Shown here piece after piece: positions 7,668 to 14,471 of a stretch of 39,416 nt of DNA (position 1 is the first letter of the stretch; each line of letters starts with the position of its first letter). The notes under the pieces are model-generated. The model was not told the DNA's origin, made no database searches, and worked only from the letters and a program-made list of their open reading frames with translations. This stretch comes from Clostridiales bacterium. GTDB lineage: Bacteria > Bacillota > Sulfobacillia > CADDZV01. The stretch is taken from the NCBI GenBank assembly GCA_902812875.1, contig CADDZV010000010.1, forward strand, positions 1 through 39,416, given 5' to 3'. The translations under genes were made by a program, and so were the position numbers.

Positions 7668-9012
7668 TGTATCCCTCCGCCGTGCCGGCGACGCTCTGCG
7701 GCCGCGTGCCACCCGCGGCGGGAGCCGGGCTGCGGTGGGTCGCCTCGGCAAAAACGTCGTCCAGGTTGAACAGATCCTTCGCCAAAAGAAGCCCCTCTTC
7801 TGCGTGCTCGCCACAGGCCAACTGCTTGATGGCCTTTACCGGGTCGTGCAGGAGCTTTTGGACAATGCCCCTGCTAAGAGCTTGGATGATTTCCTCTTCC
7901 CGGGGGCTTACCGGCCCGAGCCGCCGCAGGGCACGTTCCACCTCGGCCTGGCGGACGGCTTCGGCACGCGCGTACAAGGTCTTGATGAGGGGAATGGCCT
8001 GCAGTTCTTTGAACCAGGCGGAAAAAGAAGCTACTTCCTGTTCGATCAAGGCCTCGGCCGCTGACACCGCCGCCTCGCGTTCCCTGAGGTTGCTGGCCAC
8101 GACATTCTGGAGGTCGTCAATGTCGTAAAGAAACACGCCCGGCAACTTGCCGGCCGCGGGATCGATGTTGCGCGGCACCGCAATGTCCACCATGAAAAGC
8201 GGACGGCCGCGGCGGGCGGGCATGACGGCCCGCACCATGGCTTCGGTAATGACCGGTGCCGTTGAACTGATTGAGGCGATGACCACATCGGTCTGGCCGA
8301 GGTACGTAGGCAGATCCGCGAGGTCTACGGGCAGGCCGCCAAGCATCGCAGCCACTTCTTCTGCTCGGGCAAGGGTGCGGTTCGCCACCAGAAGCCGGGC
8401 AGGCTTTTGCTCGGCAAAATACTGGGCCGCAAGCGTGCCCATCTTGCCGGCGCCGAGCACCAACACCGTGCGCCCGGCAAAACCGTCATAGATTTTGCGG
8501 GCCAGCGCCACCGCGGCATACGAGACCGAAACTGCGTTGTGGCTGATGCTGGTCTCGGTCCGCACCAGCTTGCCGATCCGCAGTGCCCGCTCCCACAATG
8601 CATTCATGACCTTGCCGGTGGCACCAGCACGTTTTGCTTCCAGATAAGCGTCTTTTACCTGGCCGAGGATCTGGGTCTCCCCCAATATCATGGAGTCCAG
8701 CCCAGAGGCAACGCGGAAGAGATGACGGGCCGTGCGCTCGCCGGTGCGGACGAAAAGATGCTGGGAAAGCTCCGCCGCACCGAGCCCGGCCTGGTTGGCC
8801 AGATATCCGGTTAACGCGTCGACGGTGTTGTCCCGCTCGGTGGCAGCGTAAATTTCAGTCCGGTTGCAAGTGGAAAGGATGACGCACTCGTCGACGCCCG
8901 GCAAATCTAGCACCCGCCGGTGGACGATGAGATCGCGGGGATCGATCGCGAGGCGTTCGCGAATTTCTACCGGAGCGGTTTTGTGACTCAGGCCTACCAG
9001 CAAAACCTCCAC
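7660..9012 (-). CDS. hemA: Glutamyl-tRNA reductase
   Basis: HemA, 450 residues, reduces Glu-tRNA(Glu) to glutamate-1-semialdehyde, the first committed step of C5 tetrapyrrole synthesis. The N-terminus has VGLSHKTAPVEIRERL, the catalytic cysteine is C49 in ILSTCNRTEIYA, then SGLDSMILGETQILGQVKDAY, and the NADPH site VLVLGAGKMGTLAA near residue 185; the C-terminal dimerisation helix follows. It is the first gene of the haem operon; hemL is not in the window. The GTG start at 9012 is supported by GGGAGG 9 nt upstream. The C-terminus ends at 7660, overlapping the start of the sirC-hemC fusion. Confidence 0.97.
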   Translation of the reverse strand: MEVLLVGLSHKTAPVEIRERLAIDPRDLIVHRRVLDLPGVDECVILSTCNRTEIYAATERDNTVDALTGYLANQAGLGAAELSQHLFVRTGERTARHLFRVASGLDSMILGETQILGQVKDAYLEAKRAGATGKVMNALWERALRIGKLVRTETSISHNAVSVSYAAVALARKIYDGFAGRTVLVLGAGKMGTLAAQYFAEQKPARLLVANRTLARAEEVAAMLGGLPVDLADLPTYLGQTDVVIASISSTAPVITEAMVRAVMPARRGRPLFMVDIAVPRNIDPAAGKLPGVFLYDIDDLQNVVASNLREREAAVSAAEALIEQEVASFSAWFKELQAIPLIKTLYARAEAVRQAEVERALRRLGPVSPREEEIIQALSRGIVQKLLHDPVKAIKQLACGEHAEEGLLLAKDLFNLDDVFAEATHRSPAPAAGGTRPQSVAGTAEGYSE

Positions 9013-9098
9013 TAGTTGCGGCCTCCCGGCACAGCTTCCGAAGGGCTCTGGGGCCTACACTGATGCTAGCCTTTTCAAGCCCTCATTCACATACATCA

Positions 9099-9107
9099 AT
9101 AATAGCA
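9099..9107 (-). promoter_or_regulatory. Candidate extended -10 promoter of the haem operon
   Basis: The minus strand reads TGCTATTAT, an extended -10 element, about 87 bp upstream of the hemA GTG. The -35 region at the usual distance is poor, which is tolerated with an extended -10. Just upstream lie two near-identical units, CCGGTACTGT (9124-9133) and CCGGTTACTGT (9141-9151) on the plus strand, with a 17-bp period, that could be an operator. This is a weak call; no Rex box was recognised here. Confidence 0.35.
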
Positions 9108-9202
9108 TTTTGAAGCTGGCAATCCGGTACTGTGGATGTGCCGGTTACTGTCAAAAGCCGTAGTACCATCGGGCGCCGTTTCTAAATGCAAGTAAGGTAA
9201 AG

Positions 9203-9976
9203 TCAGGCTTTGTCGCCGGCCAACGGTTTTTCGCCCCAGTGCACCGCCACAATGCCACCCGTCAAGTAACGGAAACCCACGTTGGCCAGACCCTCGACCC
9301 GCATGACCTCGGCCAGTGCCGGTGCACCGGGAAATCCCTTGAGTGACGTGGCAAGCCAAGCATAGGGAGTCATGCCGCCAGGCTTTCCCCAAGTGCGCTC
9401 CGCCACCCGGCCGACCCAAGGCACGACATGGAAGAAATAGAATTCGTAAGGCAACGCCAAGAAGGGGTTCACCGGCTGCGAGAGCTCGAGGGTGGTCACA
9501 CGCCCGCCCGGCCTTGTTACTCTTACCATTTCCCGGATGGCCTGCGCGAGGTCAGCAAAGTTGCGCAGGGCAAAGCCGCTCATGACCAGGTCAAATTCCC
9601 CATCGGCGAAGGGCATGTGTAACGCGTTGCCTTCTACGAATTGCACCCGCCGCCCCTCCGGCCGCCGGTCCGCCTTCTCCCGGGCCACTGCCAGCATTCC
9701 TTGCGACAGGTCAAGACCCACCACCTCGCCCCGGTCGCCCATGAGCCTTGCGACTGCGAACGACAGCTCCCCGGTCCCGCAGGCCACATCCAGCACGCGC
9801 ATGCCGGGCCGCACGCCGAGGCTCTGGACGAAAAACCGCTCCCAGCGCCGGAACACGCCGGCTGTAATGATGAGGTTCATGCGGTCATACGGGCGCGCGA
9901 TCGCATCGAACACGTCCCGCACATAATTCTCCTTGCCCCGTCCCCCGAAGGGATCAGCCTCTTTCGTGGTACCCAC
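9203..9976 (-). CDS. menG: Demethylmenaquinone methyltransferase (MenG/UbiE family)
   Basis: A 257-residue class I SAM methyltransferase. Family markers are VFDAIARPYDRMNLI at the N-terminus, motif I LDVACGTGELSFA (~residues 62-74), VVGLDLSQGML, and SGFALRNFAD with the conserved NF region. MenG adds the C-2 methyl of the naphthoquinone ring, the last step of menaquinone synthesis. The listed GTG at 9976 abuts a G-run; an internal GTG at 9922 with AAGGAG 6 nt upstream is a serious alternative (239 residues). The gene lies 23 nt after tetR, so the two are one operon, preceded by the operator-like palindrome at 10604-10618. The UbiE ubiquinone role is unlikely in this lineage. Confidence 0.9.
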   Translation of the reverse strand: MGTTKEADPFGGRGKENYVRDVFDAIARPYDRMNLIITAGVFRRWERFFVQSLGVRPGMRVLDVACGTGELSFAVARLMGDRGEVVGLDLSQGMLAVAREKADRRPEGRRVQFVEGNALHMPFADGEFDLVMSGFALRNFADLAQAIREMVRVTRPGGRVTTLELSQPVNPFLALPYEFYFFHVVPWVGRVAERTWGKPGGMTPYAWLATSLKGFPGAPALAEVMRVEGLANVGFRYLTGGIVAVHWGEKPLAGDKA

Positions 9977-9999
9977 CCCCCGATTGCAAACTGCCGTCT

Positions 10000-10581
10000 C
10001 TAGCCCCGCAGACCGTTGATGATAAAACGGGCCAAGTCAGGTACGACTTTTTCGAGCTCTTTTGGCCGCCCGCTTTCCAGCCAGTGCACCACCACCTCGT
10101 TGATGGCACCAAGCCAGGCATAAGCCATCACCTCGGTATCGATGGCAGGAATATCCTTTTCCGCCACGGCCCTGTCAAGGTAAGACTGGATGAGGGCGGC
10201 AAACCGGGCGTAGATCTCCCGCCGCTTGTTTTCGAAAGCCGGGTTCAGCCCCACCGCCTCCACCAGCATGATCTTGCTCAAGGCCCGGTCGCGCCCGAAG
10301 GCGCGCGCTCCCGCTTCGATTGCGGCCTCCACCTTGGCCATGGCACCCGACGCCTGGGAAACAGCTCCGGCAATGGCACTGGCAAGACTGGTGGCGAAAT
10401 CCTCGACGATGGCCAAAAACAGGCCTTCTTTGTTGGGAAAATAGAAATAAAAGGCACCTTTGGAGCTGCCGGCCGCGGCCACGATGTCGTCCACGGTGGT
10501 ACCGTTGTAGCCACGTTCCGCAAAGACCTCGATGGCAGCCTGGATGATCCGTTCCCGCAATGGAATTCCTGGTGAGTTCAT
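10000..10581 (-). CDS. TetR-family transcriptional regulator, proposed menaquinone-pathway regulator
   Basis: A 193-residue TetR/AcrR regulator. The N-terminal HTH (residues ~8-55) is canonical: RERIIQAAIEVFAERGYNGTTVDDIVAAAGSSKGAFYFYFPNKEGLF. The C-terminal ligand domain (~60-190) is helical and resembles the FadR/YsiA type in general layout only, so the ligand cannot be told from sequence. ATG at 10581 has AGGAG 6 nt upstream. It is co-transcribed with menG (23-nt gap). Its own promoter carries the near-palindrome GACTGACGCGTCGGT, which is repeated identically in front of the ubiD-ubiA-ABC operon at 35265, so it probably represses both and itself. The signal could be a quinone, an acyl-CoA or a naphthoate intermediate. 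Family is certain; the regulon is inference. Confidence 0.88.
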   Translation of the reverse strand: MNSPGIPLRERIIQAAIEVFAERGYNGTTVDDIVAAAGSSKGAFYFYFPNKEGLFLAIVEDFATSLASAIAGAVSQASGAMAKVEAAIEAGARAFGRDRALSKIMLVEAVGLNPAFENKRREIYARFAALIQSYLDRAVAEKDIPAIDTEVMAYAWLGAINEVVVHWLESGRPKELEKVVPDLARFIINGLRG

Positions 10582-10593
10582 CGCCTACTCCTT

Positions 10594-10618
10594 TTGACTG
10601 ATTGACTGACGCGTCGGT
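10594..10618. promoter_or_regulatory. TetR operator in the tetR-menG promoter
   Basis: The plus strand at 10604-10618 is GACTGACGCGTCGGT, an imperfect palindrome centred on CG|CG. It is flanked by a tandem perfect 8-bp repeat TTGACTGA x2 at 10594-10609 that adds a further half-site and reaches to the tetR ribosome binding site. The element sits just downstream of the candidate -10, where a repressor would block transcription. The same 15-mer occurs at 35265-35279. Confidence 0.7.
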
Positions 10619-10629
10619 TTACGGTCCCC

Positions 10630-10660
10630 ACTATATCACAGACACCGGGCAGCCGGTCAA
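10630..10660 (-). promoter_or_regulatory. Candidate promoter of tetR-menG
   Basis: On the minus strand TTGACC (10655-10660) lies upstream of GATATA (10632-10637, 17-bp spacer) overlapping TATAGT (10630-10635, 19-bp spacer). The start point would fall just before the operator palindrome. The -35 lies in the 3' arm of the hairpin behind the patatin gene. Confidence 0.5.
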
Positions 10661-10682
10661 AGGCCAAGTCCAGGTGACCGGC
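10652..10682 (-). terminator. Hairpin after the patatin-like gene
   Basis: GCCGGTCA (10652-10659) pairs with TGACCGGC (10675-10682): an 8-bp stem with a 15-nt loop immediately after the patatin stop codon. There is no clear T tract, so intrinsic termination is uncertain. Confidence 0.35.
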
Positions 10683-12215
10683 CTAGACCAAACGGCCCGA
10701 CAAGCCGCGGATACGCTTCCAAACTTGGGCACCGGCCAGGGCCAGTCCGCGCACCACGATCCACAGGCACTGGACCTTGGTACGCCAGCTGACCTGGGCA
10801 AGGCCGCGCGGCGGATCGCCCGGCCACGCCGCGTTGGACTCGTAAGTGATCCCGTGTTCCTGCAGCCAGCGGTTCATGTACCAGCGACCAAGCATGAAAT
10901 CGTGCTCGCGGAAGCGCCGCTCGAGAAAGCCGCCAAAGTGGCCAAAGAATATGCCTGCCAGTTCGTTGGCAGGATCGGCTGGTGAAACCCGGCTGGCCTC
11001 GAAGGCCTCTTTGCTTTCCAATCCCGCCGCCATGTCCACGAGGAGCCGCATCACCGCAAGCGACTCCATCATCTTGCTTCCTTGGTTTTGCACGGACGGC
11101 AGCGACATGGCCACCCGCCGCCGGCTGCGGACCAAAGCCTGGCTGACCCAGGTCTGTACGTCGATCCCCGCTGTCCGGGCAGCGCGGGCCCCAACGGCAG
11201 CAAGCCGCGGCTGGAGTTCGTCGTAAAACAACTGTGCGGCCTCCGGACCCGCAGCCGCCAGGGCCCGTGCCATCGCCTTGGTGAGTTCGTCTGCAATCGC
11301 CAGCCGGTCATTCACGCGCACGAAATTGACAAAATCCTCGTAGAGGCTGTCGTGGCGAAAGGCGGTCGCGAAGGCCGCGACCCCCACATCAACCATGTCG
11401 TAAGAAGACGGGTGCGGCTTTGGCGGTCGCAACTCCGGGGGGTCGGGCTCGATGAGCACGAAAGTATGTGGAGCGACTGGCCCCCCGGGCGGTGCCAGGT
11501 CGAGCACAGCGTCGACCGCAAGGCCGAAGGGCCGGTTATTGATCACGCCTCCGTCGTAGTACGTGAGCGTCACCTCGCCATTTTCGCTCCCGGTGTCCTG
11601 GATGACGAAGTCCTCCGGCTTCCGCGTCATTGGCACCGGCGGCAAAGCGACTGGGAACGCCCCCGAGGCGATGGCTGCCTTTTTGATGCGGTCCCACAGC
11701 TCCGGGTCGTAAGACTGCGGCGCCAGCCGGAAGGTCATGGCATCGGCGTAACTCCACACCGGCAGGCGGCTCTTGTCGCGCCGGGTTACGTAGTACTGGG
11801 CTCCCTCGATGCTCGTGAGCGTCACCACCAGCCGGATGGGCCACGTAACAGCGGGCGCCCCCGGACTCGAGCCCGGTGGAACGAACACCTGGTCGGCCAG
11901 CTCCTGCACCGCCCGCCCGGACAAAAGCGAATTTCCGCGCCACGTCTCCTGGCCGCGCGGCATCAGGCGATCCAGGCTGGCCAAGTCCACCCACGCCGTA
12001 TACAGGCTCTGGGGGTCGGTGCCCGTCTGCAGACAATACGCCGCCTGGCTTGCGGTCATCGCTCCCGCGGAGCTTCCTACCAGCACGTCTATCCGCAGGG
12101 CATTTTGGCCCGATCGCAGCCCCGCCTGTTCGGCCAACACGAGCTCGTAGACCGCACCGGCCTCGAAGGCCCCGAGGCTCACAGCTCCTGACAGGACCAC
12201 TGCCAAGTTCAGCAT
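10683..12215 (-). CDS. Patatin-like phospholipase/acyl hydrolase
   Basis: A 510-residue patatin-fold serine hydrolase. The oxyanion-hole loop is LSGAVSLGAFEAGAVYEL at residues 8-25, the nucleophile elbow is VGSSAGAMTA with Ser49 in the GxSxG motif, and the catalytic-dyad Asp is in YYDGGVINNRPFG near residue 220. This is a Ser-Asp dyad lipid acyl hydrolase; no signal peptide, so cytosolic or membrane-peripheral. The C-terminal half (250-510) is not recognised beyond being part of long bacterial patatin-like proteins. It is divergent from the plus-strand PHP gene and upstream of tetR. ATG at 12215 follows GGTGGGAG. Substrate cannot be inferred. Confidence 0.88.
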   Translation of the reverse strand: MLNLAVVLSGAVSLGAFEAGAVYELVLAEQAGLRSGQNALRIDVLVGSSAGAMTASQAAYCLQTGTDPQSLYTAWVDLASLDRLMPRGQETWRGNSLLSGRAVQELADQVFVPPGSSPGAPAVTWPIRLVVTLTSIEGAQYYVTRRDKSRLPVWSYADAMTFRLAPQSYDPELWDRIKKAAIASGAFPVALPPVPMTRKPEDFVIQDTGSENGEVTLTYYDGGVINNRPFGLAVDAVLDLAPPGGPVAPHTFVLIEPDPPELRPPKPHPSSYDMVDVGVAAFATAFRHDSLYEDFVNFVRVNDRLAIADELTKAMARALAAAGPEAAQLFYDELQPRLAAVGARAARTAGIDVQTWVSQALVRSRRRVAMSLPSVQNQGSKMMESLAVMRLLVDMAAGLESKEAFEASRVSPADPANELAGIFFGHFGGFLERRFREHDFMLGRWYMNRWLQEHGITYESNAAWPGDPPRGLAQVSWRTKVQCLWIVVRGLALAGAQVWKRIRGLSGRLV

Positions 12216-12277
12216 AGTCTCCCACCTTTTCGCTTCTAGTTATCCAAGTGCATAATCTTTGGGAAGGGGTGCTCACC

Positions 12278-13321
12278 GTGTACGAATATCAAGGTGTCAT
12301 TCACGTACATACACGCTATTCCGACGGCAACCGCGTTGCCACGGCCGTCATCCAAGCGGCAATGGACGCTGACCTCGATTTTCTTGTCATCACCGACCAC
12401 AACTCGCTCGGAGCACGGGAGGCGGGTCTGGAAGGGTGGCACGGCCATACCCTGGTCATCGTGGGGGAAGAAATCACGCCGCCGGGTAACGCAAACCACT
12501 TCCTGGCACTGGCCACCGGGAGCCACATTCCGGAAACCATGGCACCCGAGGACTACGCCCCGGCGGTGCAAGGACACGGCGGCATCGGGTTCATTGCTCA
12601 TCCTGACGACGTGGCCAAGCCGTTTTTGCACCTGGATGCGTATCCGTGGACAGCCTGGAATACGTCCGGATACGACGGGTTCGAGATCTGGAACTACACC
12701 ACCGACTGGGCCAGCCGCGACTATAACCTATGGCAATTCATCCGTGCCCTTTGTTTTCCGCTCGAATGGATACAGGGTCCCCCGGCGGAAACCTTGCACC
12801 GCTGGGATCGCATGAACAAAGAAGCCACGACCCTTTTGGCCGGCATCGTCGGTGCCGATGCCCACGGCTACGGCTACACATACAAGCGAATGTTCCGGCA
12901 TGTGCGCAATCATGTCTGGCTAGAGAAGCCTCTTTCCGGCCGCGATCCCGTCGAAGATACCCAAGCGATCCTGAAGGCGATCGCCCGCGGCCGCCTGTTC
13001 GGAGCCCTGGACGGTTGGAAGCCGGCCGCTGGTTTGTCGTTCACGGCCACGGCCGGCGATACCACCTTCCTGCCCGGCGACATCCTCGCCGGCAGCGGCA
13101 CCGTGCAGTTCACGTGCCGGCTCCCACATCCCGCCGCGATAACCCTTCTGCGTGACGGTGACGTGGTGGCACGCCAAGAAGGCACCACTCTTACCTATAT
13201 CACCGATTCCCCGGGCGTATATCGGGTCGAAGTGTACGGCCGTTACCATGGACGCGTTATCCCTTGGATCTTCACCAATCCCATCCGCCTGGACAATGGA
13301 AGCATGGATGGAAACATGTGA
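12278..13321 (+). CDS. PHP-domain metallohydrolase, CehA/McbA-like
   Basis: A ~347-residue PHP phosphoesterase-type protein. Metal ligands are visible in HVHTRYSDG, VITDHNSLG, EEIT, FIAHPDD, and DAHGYGYTY, which match the PHP motifs in order. After ~residue 255 a beta-rich domain (FLPGDILAGSGTVQF, ITLLRDGDVV, PGVYRVEVYG) resembles the C-terminal module of CehA/McbA-type hydrolases. The family includes carbaryl hydrolases and generic phosphoesterases; the substrate is unknown. GTG at 12278 is chosen because GGAAGGGG lies about 8 nt upstream; an in-frame GTG at 12248 would add 10 residues. It has no signal peptide. It stands alone between the divergent patatin gene and the FMN riboswitch. Confidence 0.82.
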   Translation: MYEYQGVIHVHTRYSDGNRVATAVIQAAMDADLDFLVITDHNSLGAREAGLEGWHGHTLVIVGEEITPPGNANHFLALATGSHIPETMAPEDYAPAVQGHGGIGFIAHPDDVAKPFLHLDAYPWTAWNTSGYDGFEIWNYTTDWASRDYNLWQFIRALCFPLEWIQGPPAETLHRWDRMNKEATTLLAGIVGADAHGYGYTYKRMFRHVRNHVWLEKPLSGRDPVEDTQAILKAIARGRLFGALDGWKPAAGLSFTATAGDTTFLPGDILAGSGTVQFTCRLPHPAAITLLRDGDVVARQEGTTLTYITDSPGVYRVEVYGRYHGRVIPWIFTNPIRLDNGSMDGNM

Positions 13322-13335
13322 CTGACAAAAAGCTG

Positions 13336-13365
13336 TTGCCGGCCGCAACCCCACGGACGTATACT
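13336..13365 (+). promoter_or_regulatory. Candidate promoter of the FMN riboswitch-ribU transcript
   Basis: TTGCCG (13336-13341) and TATACT (13360-13365) are separated by 18 bp, about 45 bp before the first helix of the riboswitch, and lie just after the PHP stop codon. Confidence 0.5.
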
Positions 13366-13410
13366 GCCGGTGGCGTCAAGCGCTTGACCAACCTAAAACA
13401 GCATACAAGC

Positions 13411-13596
13411 AACCTTCCTGCGGGGCAGGGTGAAATTCCCTACCGGCGGTAAATGTGGGGCCATGAGGCCCTCCAAAGCCCGCTAACCGCGGCGGCAAGT
13501 TTGCGGTGCCGGCCAGGCACCCCAAGCGTGCTGCGGCGGCCGATCCGGTGCGAATCCGGAGCCGACGGTCACAGTCCGGATGGGAGCAAGGAAGGC
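13411..13596 (+). ncRNA. FMN riboswitch (RFN element)
   Basis: The conserved RFN core is plain: GGGCAGGGTGAAATTCCC followed by TACCGGCGGTAA, then AGCCCGC, then GATCCGGTGCGAATCCGG, AGCCGACGGTCACAGTCC, and GGATGGGAG. Helix P1 closes through CCTTCCT (13413-13419) pairing with AGGAAGG (13589-13595). The element has a long variable arm between about 13450 and 13545. FMN binding would reduce expression of the downstream ribU. It is the only gene-control RNA recognised in the window. Confidence 0.95.
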
Positions 13597-13709
13597 CTTT
13601 TGCGTGGCTCTGCCCGGCGTCAGCATGGTCATGCCGGTTGTGCAGCCTCCATAAGTGCGCCTTCACCTGCCCGCGCCATCCAATCGTGGTGCGGGCATCA
13701 ATGTTCCTG

Positions 13710-13744
13710 CCTCCCCGGGGAAGGCCAATCTGGTAACCGGGAGG
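13710..13744 (+). promoter_or_regulatory. Shine-Dalgarno sequestering hairpin of ribU
   Basis: CCTCCCCGG (from 13710) can pair, with one bulged C, with CCGGGAGG (13737-13744), which contains the ribU ribosome binding site. There is no T tract downstream, so the FMN riboswitch probably acts on translation rather than termination. The mechanism is inferred. Confidence 0.55.
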
Positions 13745-13753
13745 TATGTAGGA

Positions 13754-14371
13754 TTGAGTTCGTCCGCCACCAAAATCTCAACCAAGCTCATGCTACGCCT
13801 GGCACTGCTTTCTGCCATGGCCTTTGTGCTGATGCTGTTCGAAGTACAACTGACGCCCGTGTTTCCGTTCTTGCCGGGTTTTCTCAAATACGACGCTGGT
13901 GAGCTGCCCGTCTTGATCGCCGGCTCGGCTTTCGGCCCCTGGCCGGGCGTCATGGTCGAAGTCCTGAAGAATCTTCTGTTTTTGGCTTCCGGGAAGAGCA
14001 GCGCCGGACTGGTGGGCGTGAGTGCCAACCTCTTGGCCGGCATTGCCCTGGTCGTGCCACAAGGATATCTTTACCGCCGCTTGCAGGGTCACCTGACGCC
14101 GGCAGGACGGCTTGCCGTCTCGCTGGCGGGCGGTGTCGTGGCCACCACCGTGGTGATGGGCGTGGCCAACTATTACGTTTTTCTTCCCTTGTGGGGCATC
14201 CCGGCCGCCCAGACCGGCAGCATGACCATGTCAGCCATTGTGCCGTTCAACCTGATCAAGGGTGTGCTCACCGGTATTTTGGCGATGGTCATCTACCCAC
14301 GCGTGGCCTTCAGCCTTGGGGACCCGTTCCGGGACGAAACCAGCAGGACGCCGCCGGTGCGGGCAGAATAA
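13754..14371 (+). CDS. ribU: Riboflavin ECF transporter substrate-binding subunit RibU
   Basis: A 205-residue membrane S-component of an energy-coupling-factor transporter. It has about six hydrophobic segments, beginning LMLRLALLSAMAFVLMLFEV, and the RibU pattern FLKYDAGELPVLIAGSAFGPWPG with KNLLFLASGKSS and the conserved NYYVFLP loop. It binds riboflavin (or FMN) at the membrane and needs the EcfA/A'/T module, which is not in the window. TTG at 13754 is chosen as start because GGGAGG lies 9 nt upstream and the upstream frame lies in the riboswitch leader. The FMN riboswitch immediately upstream supports riboflavin as substrate. Confidence 0.93.
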   Translation: MSSSATKISTKLMLRLALLSAMAFVLMLFEVQLTPVFPFLPGFLKYDAGELPVLIAGSAFGPWPGVMVEVLKNLLFLASGKSSAGLVGVSANLLAGIALVVPQGYLYRRLQGHLTPAGRLAVSLAGGVVATTVVMGVANYYVFLPLWGIPAAQTGSMTMSAIVPFNLIKGVLTGILAMVIYPRVAFSLGDPFRDETSRTPPVRAE

Positions 14372-14380
14372 CGAAAAAGG

Positions 14381-14408
14381 CGGGGCGGTGTCCCGCGGCA
14401 CCGCCCCG
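14381..14408 (+). terminator. GC-rich hairpin after ribU
   Basis: CGGGGCGGTG (14381-14390) pairs perfectly with CACCGCCCCG (14399-14408), a 10-bp stem with an 8-nt loop. It lies 9 nt after the ribU stop. The plus-strand 3' flank is AAAACTC rather than T-rich; the minus strand does have CCTTTTTCG after it. It is a likely transcription boundary, of uncertain type. Confidence 0.55.
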
Positions 14409-14471
14409 AAAACTCTCGGGCGCCCTTCGGCCATTCTGAGTAACGCCCAGTCCGCGAAAGGAAGTGCACTC

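Noticed and set aside
9013-9202. Rex operator in front of hemA
   Set aside because: TATGTGAATG looks like one half-site but no opposing TTCACAA-type half is present at the right spacing.
11082-12191. 369-codon open frame on the plus strand opposite the patatin gene
   Set aside because: It is the antisense shadow of a gene with intact patatin motifs; its composition is Arg/His-rich with no recognisable domain.
14381-14408. Reading the hairpin after ribU as a canonical intrinsic terminator
   Set aside because: It lacks a plus-strand T run; kept only as a possible boundary.
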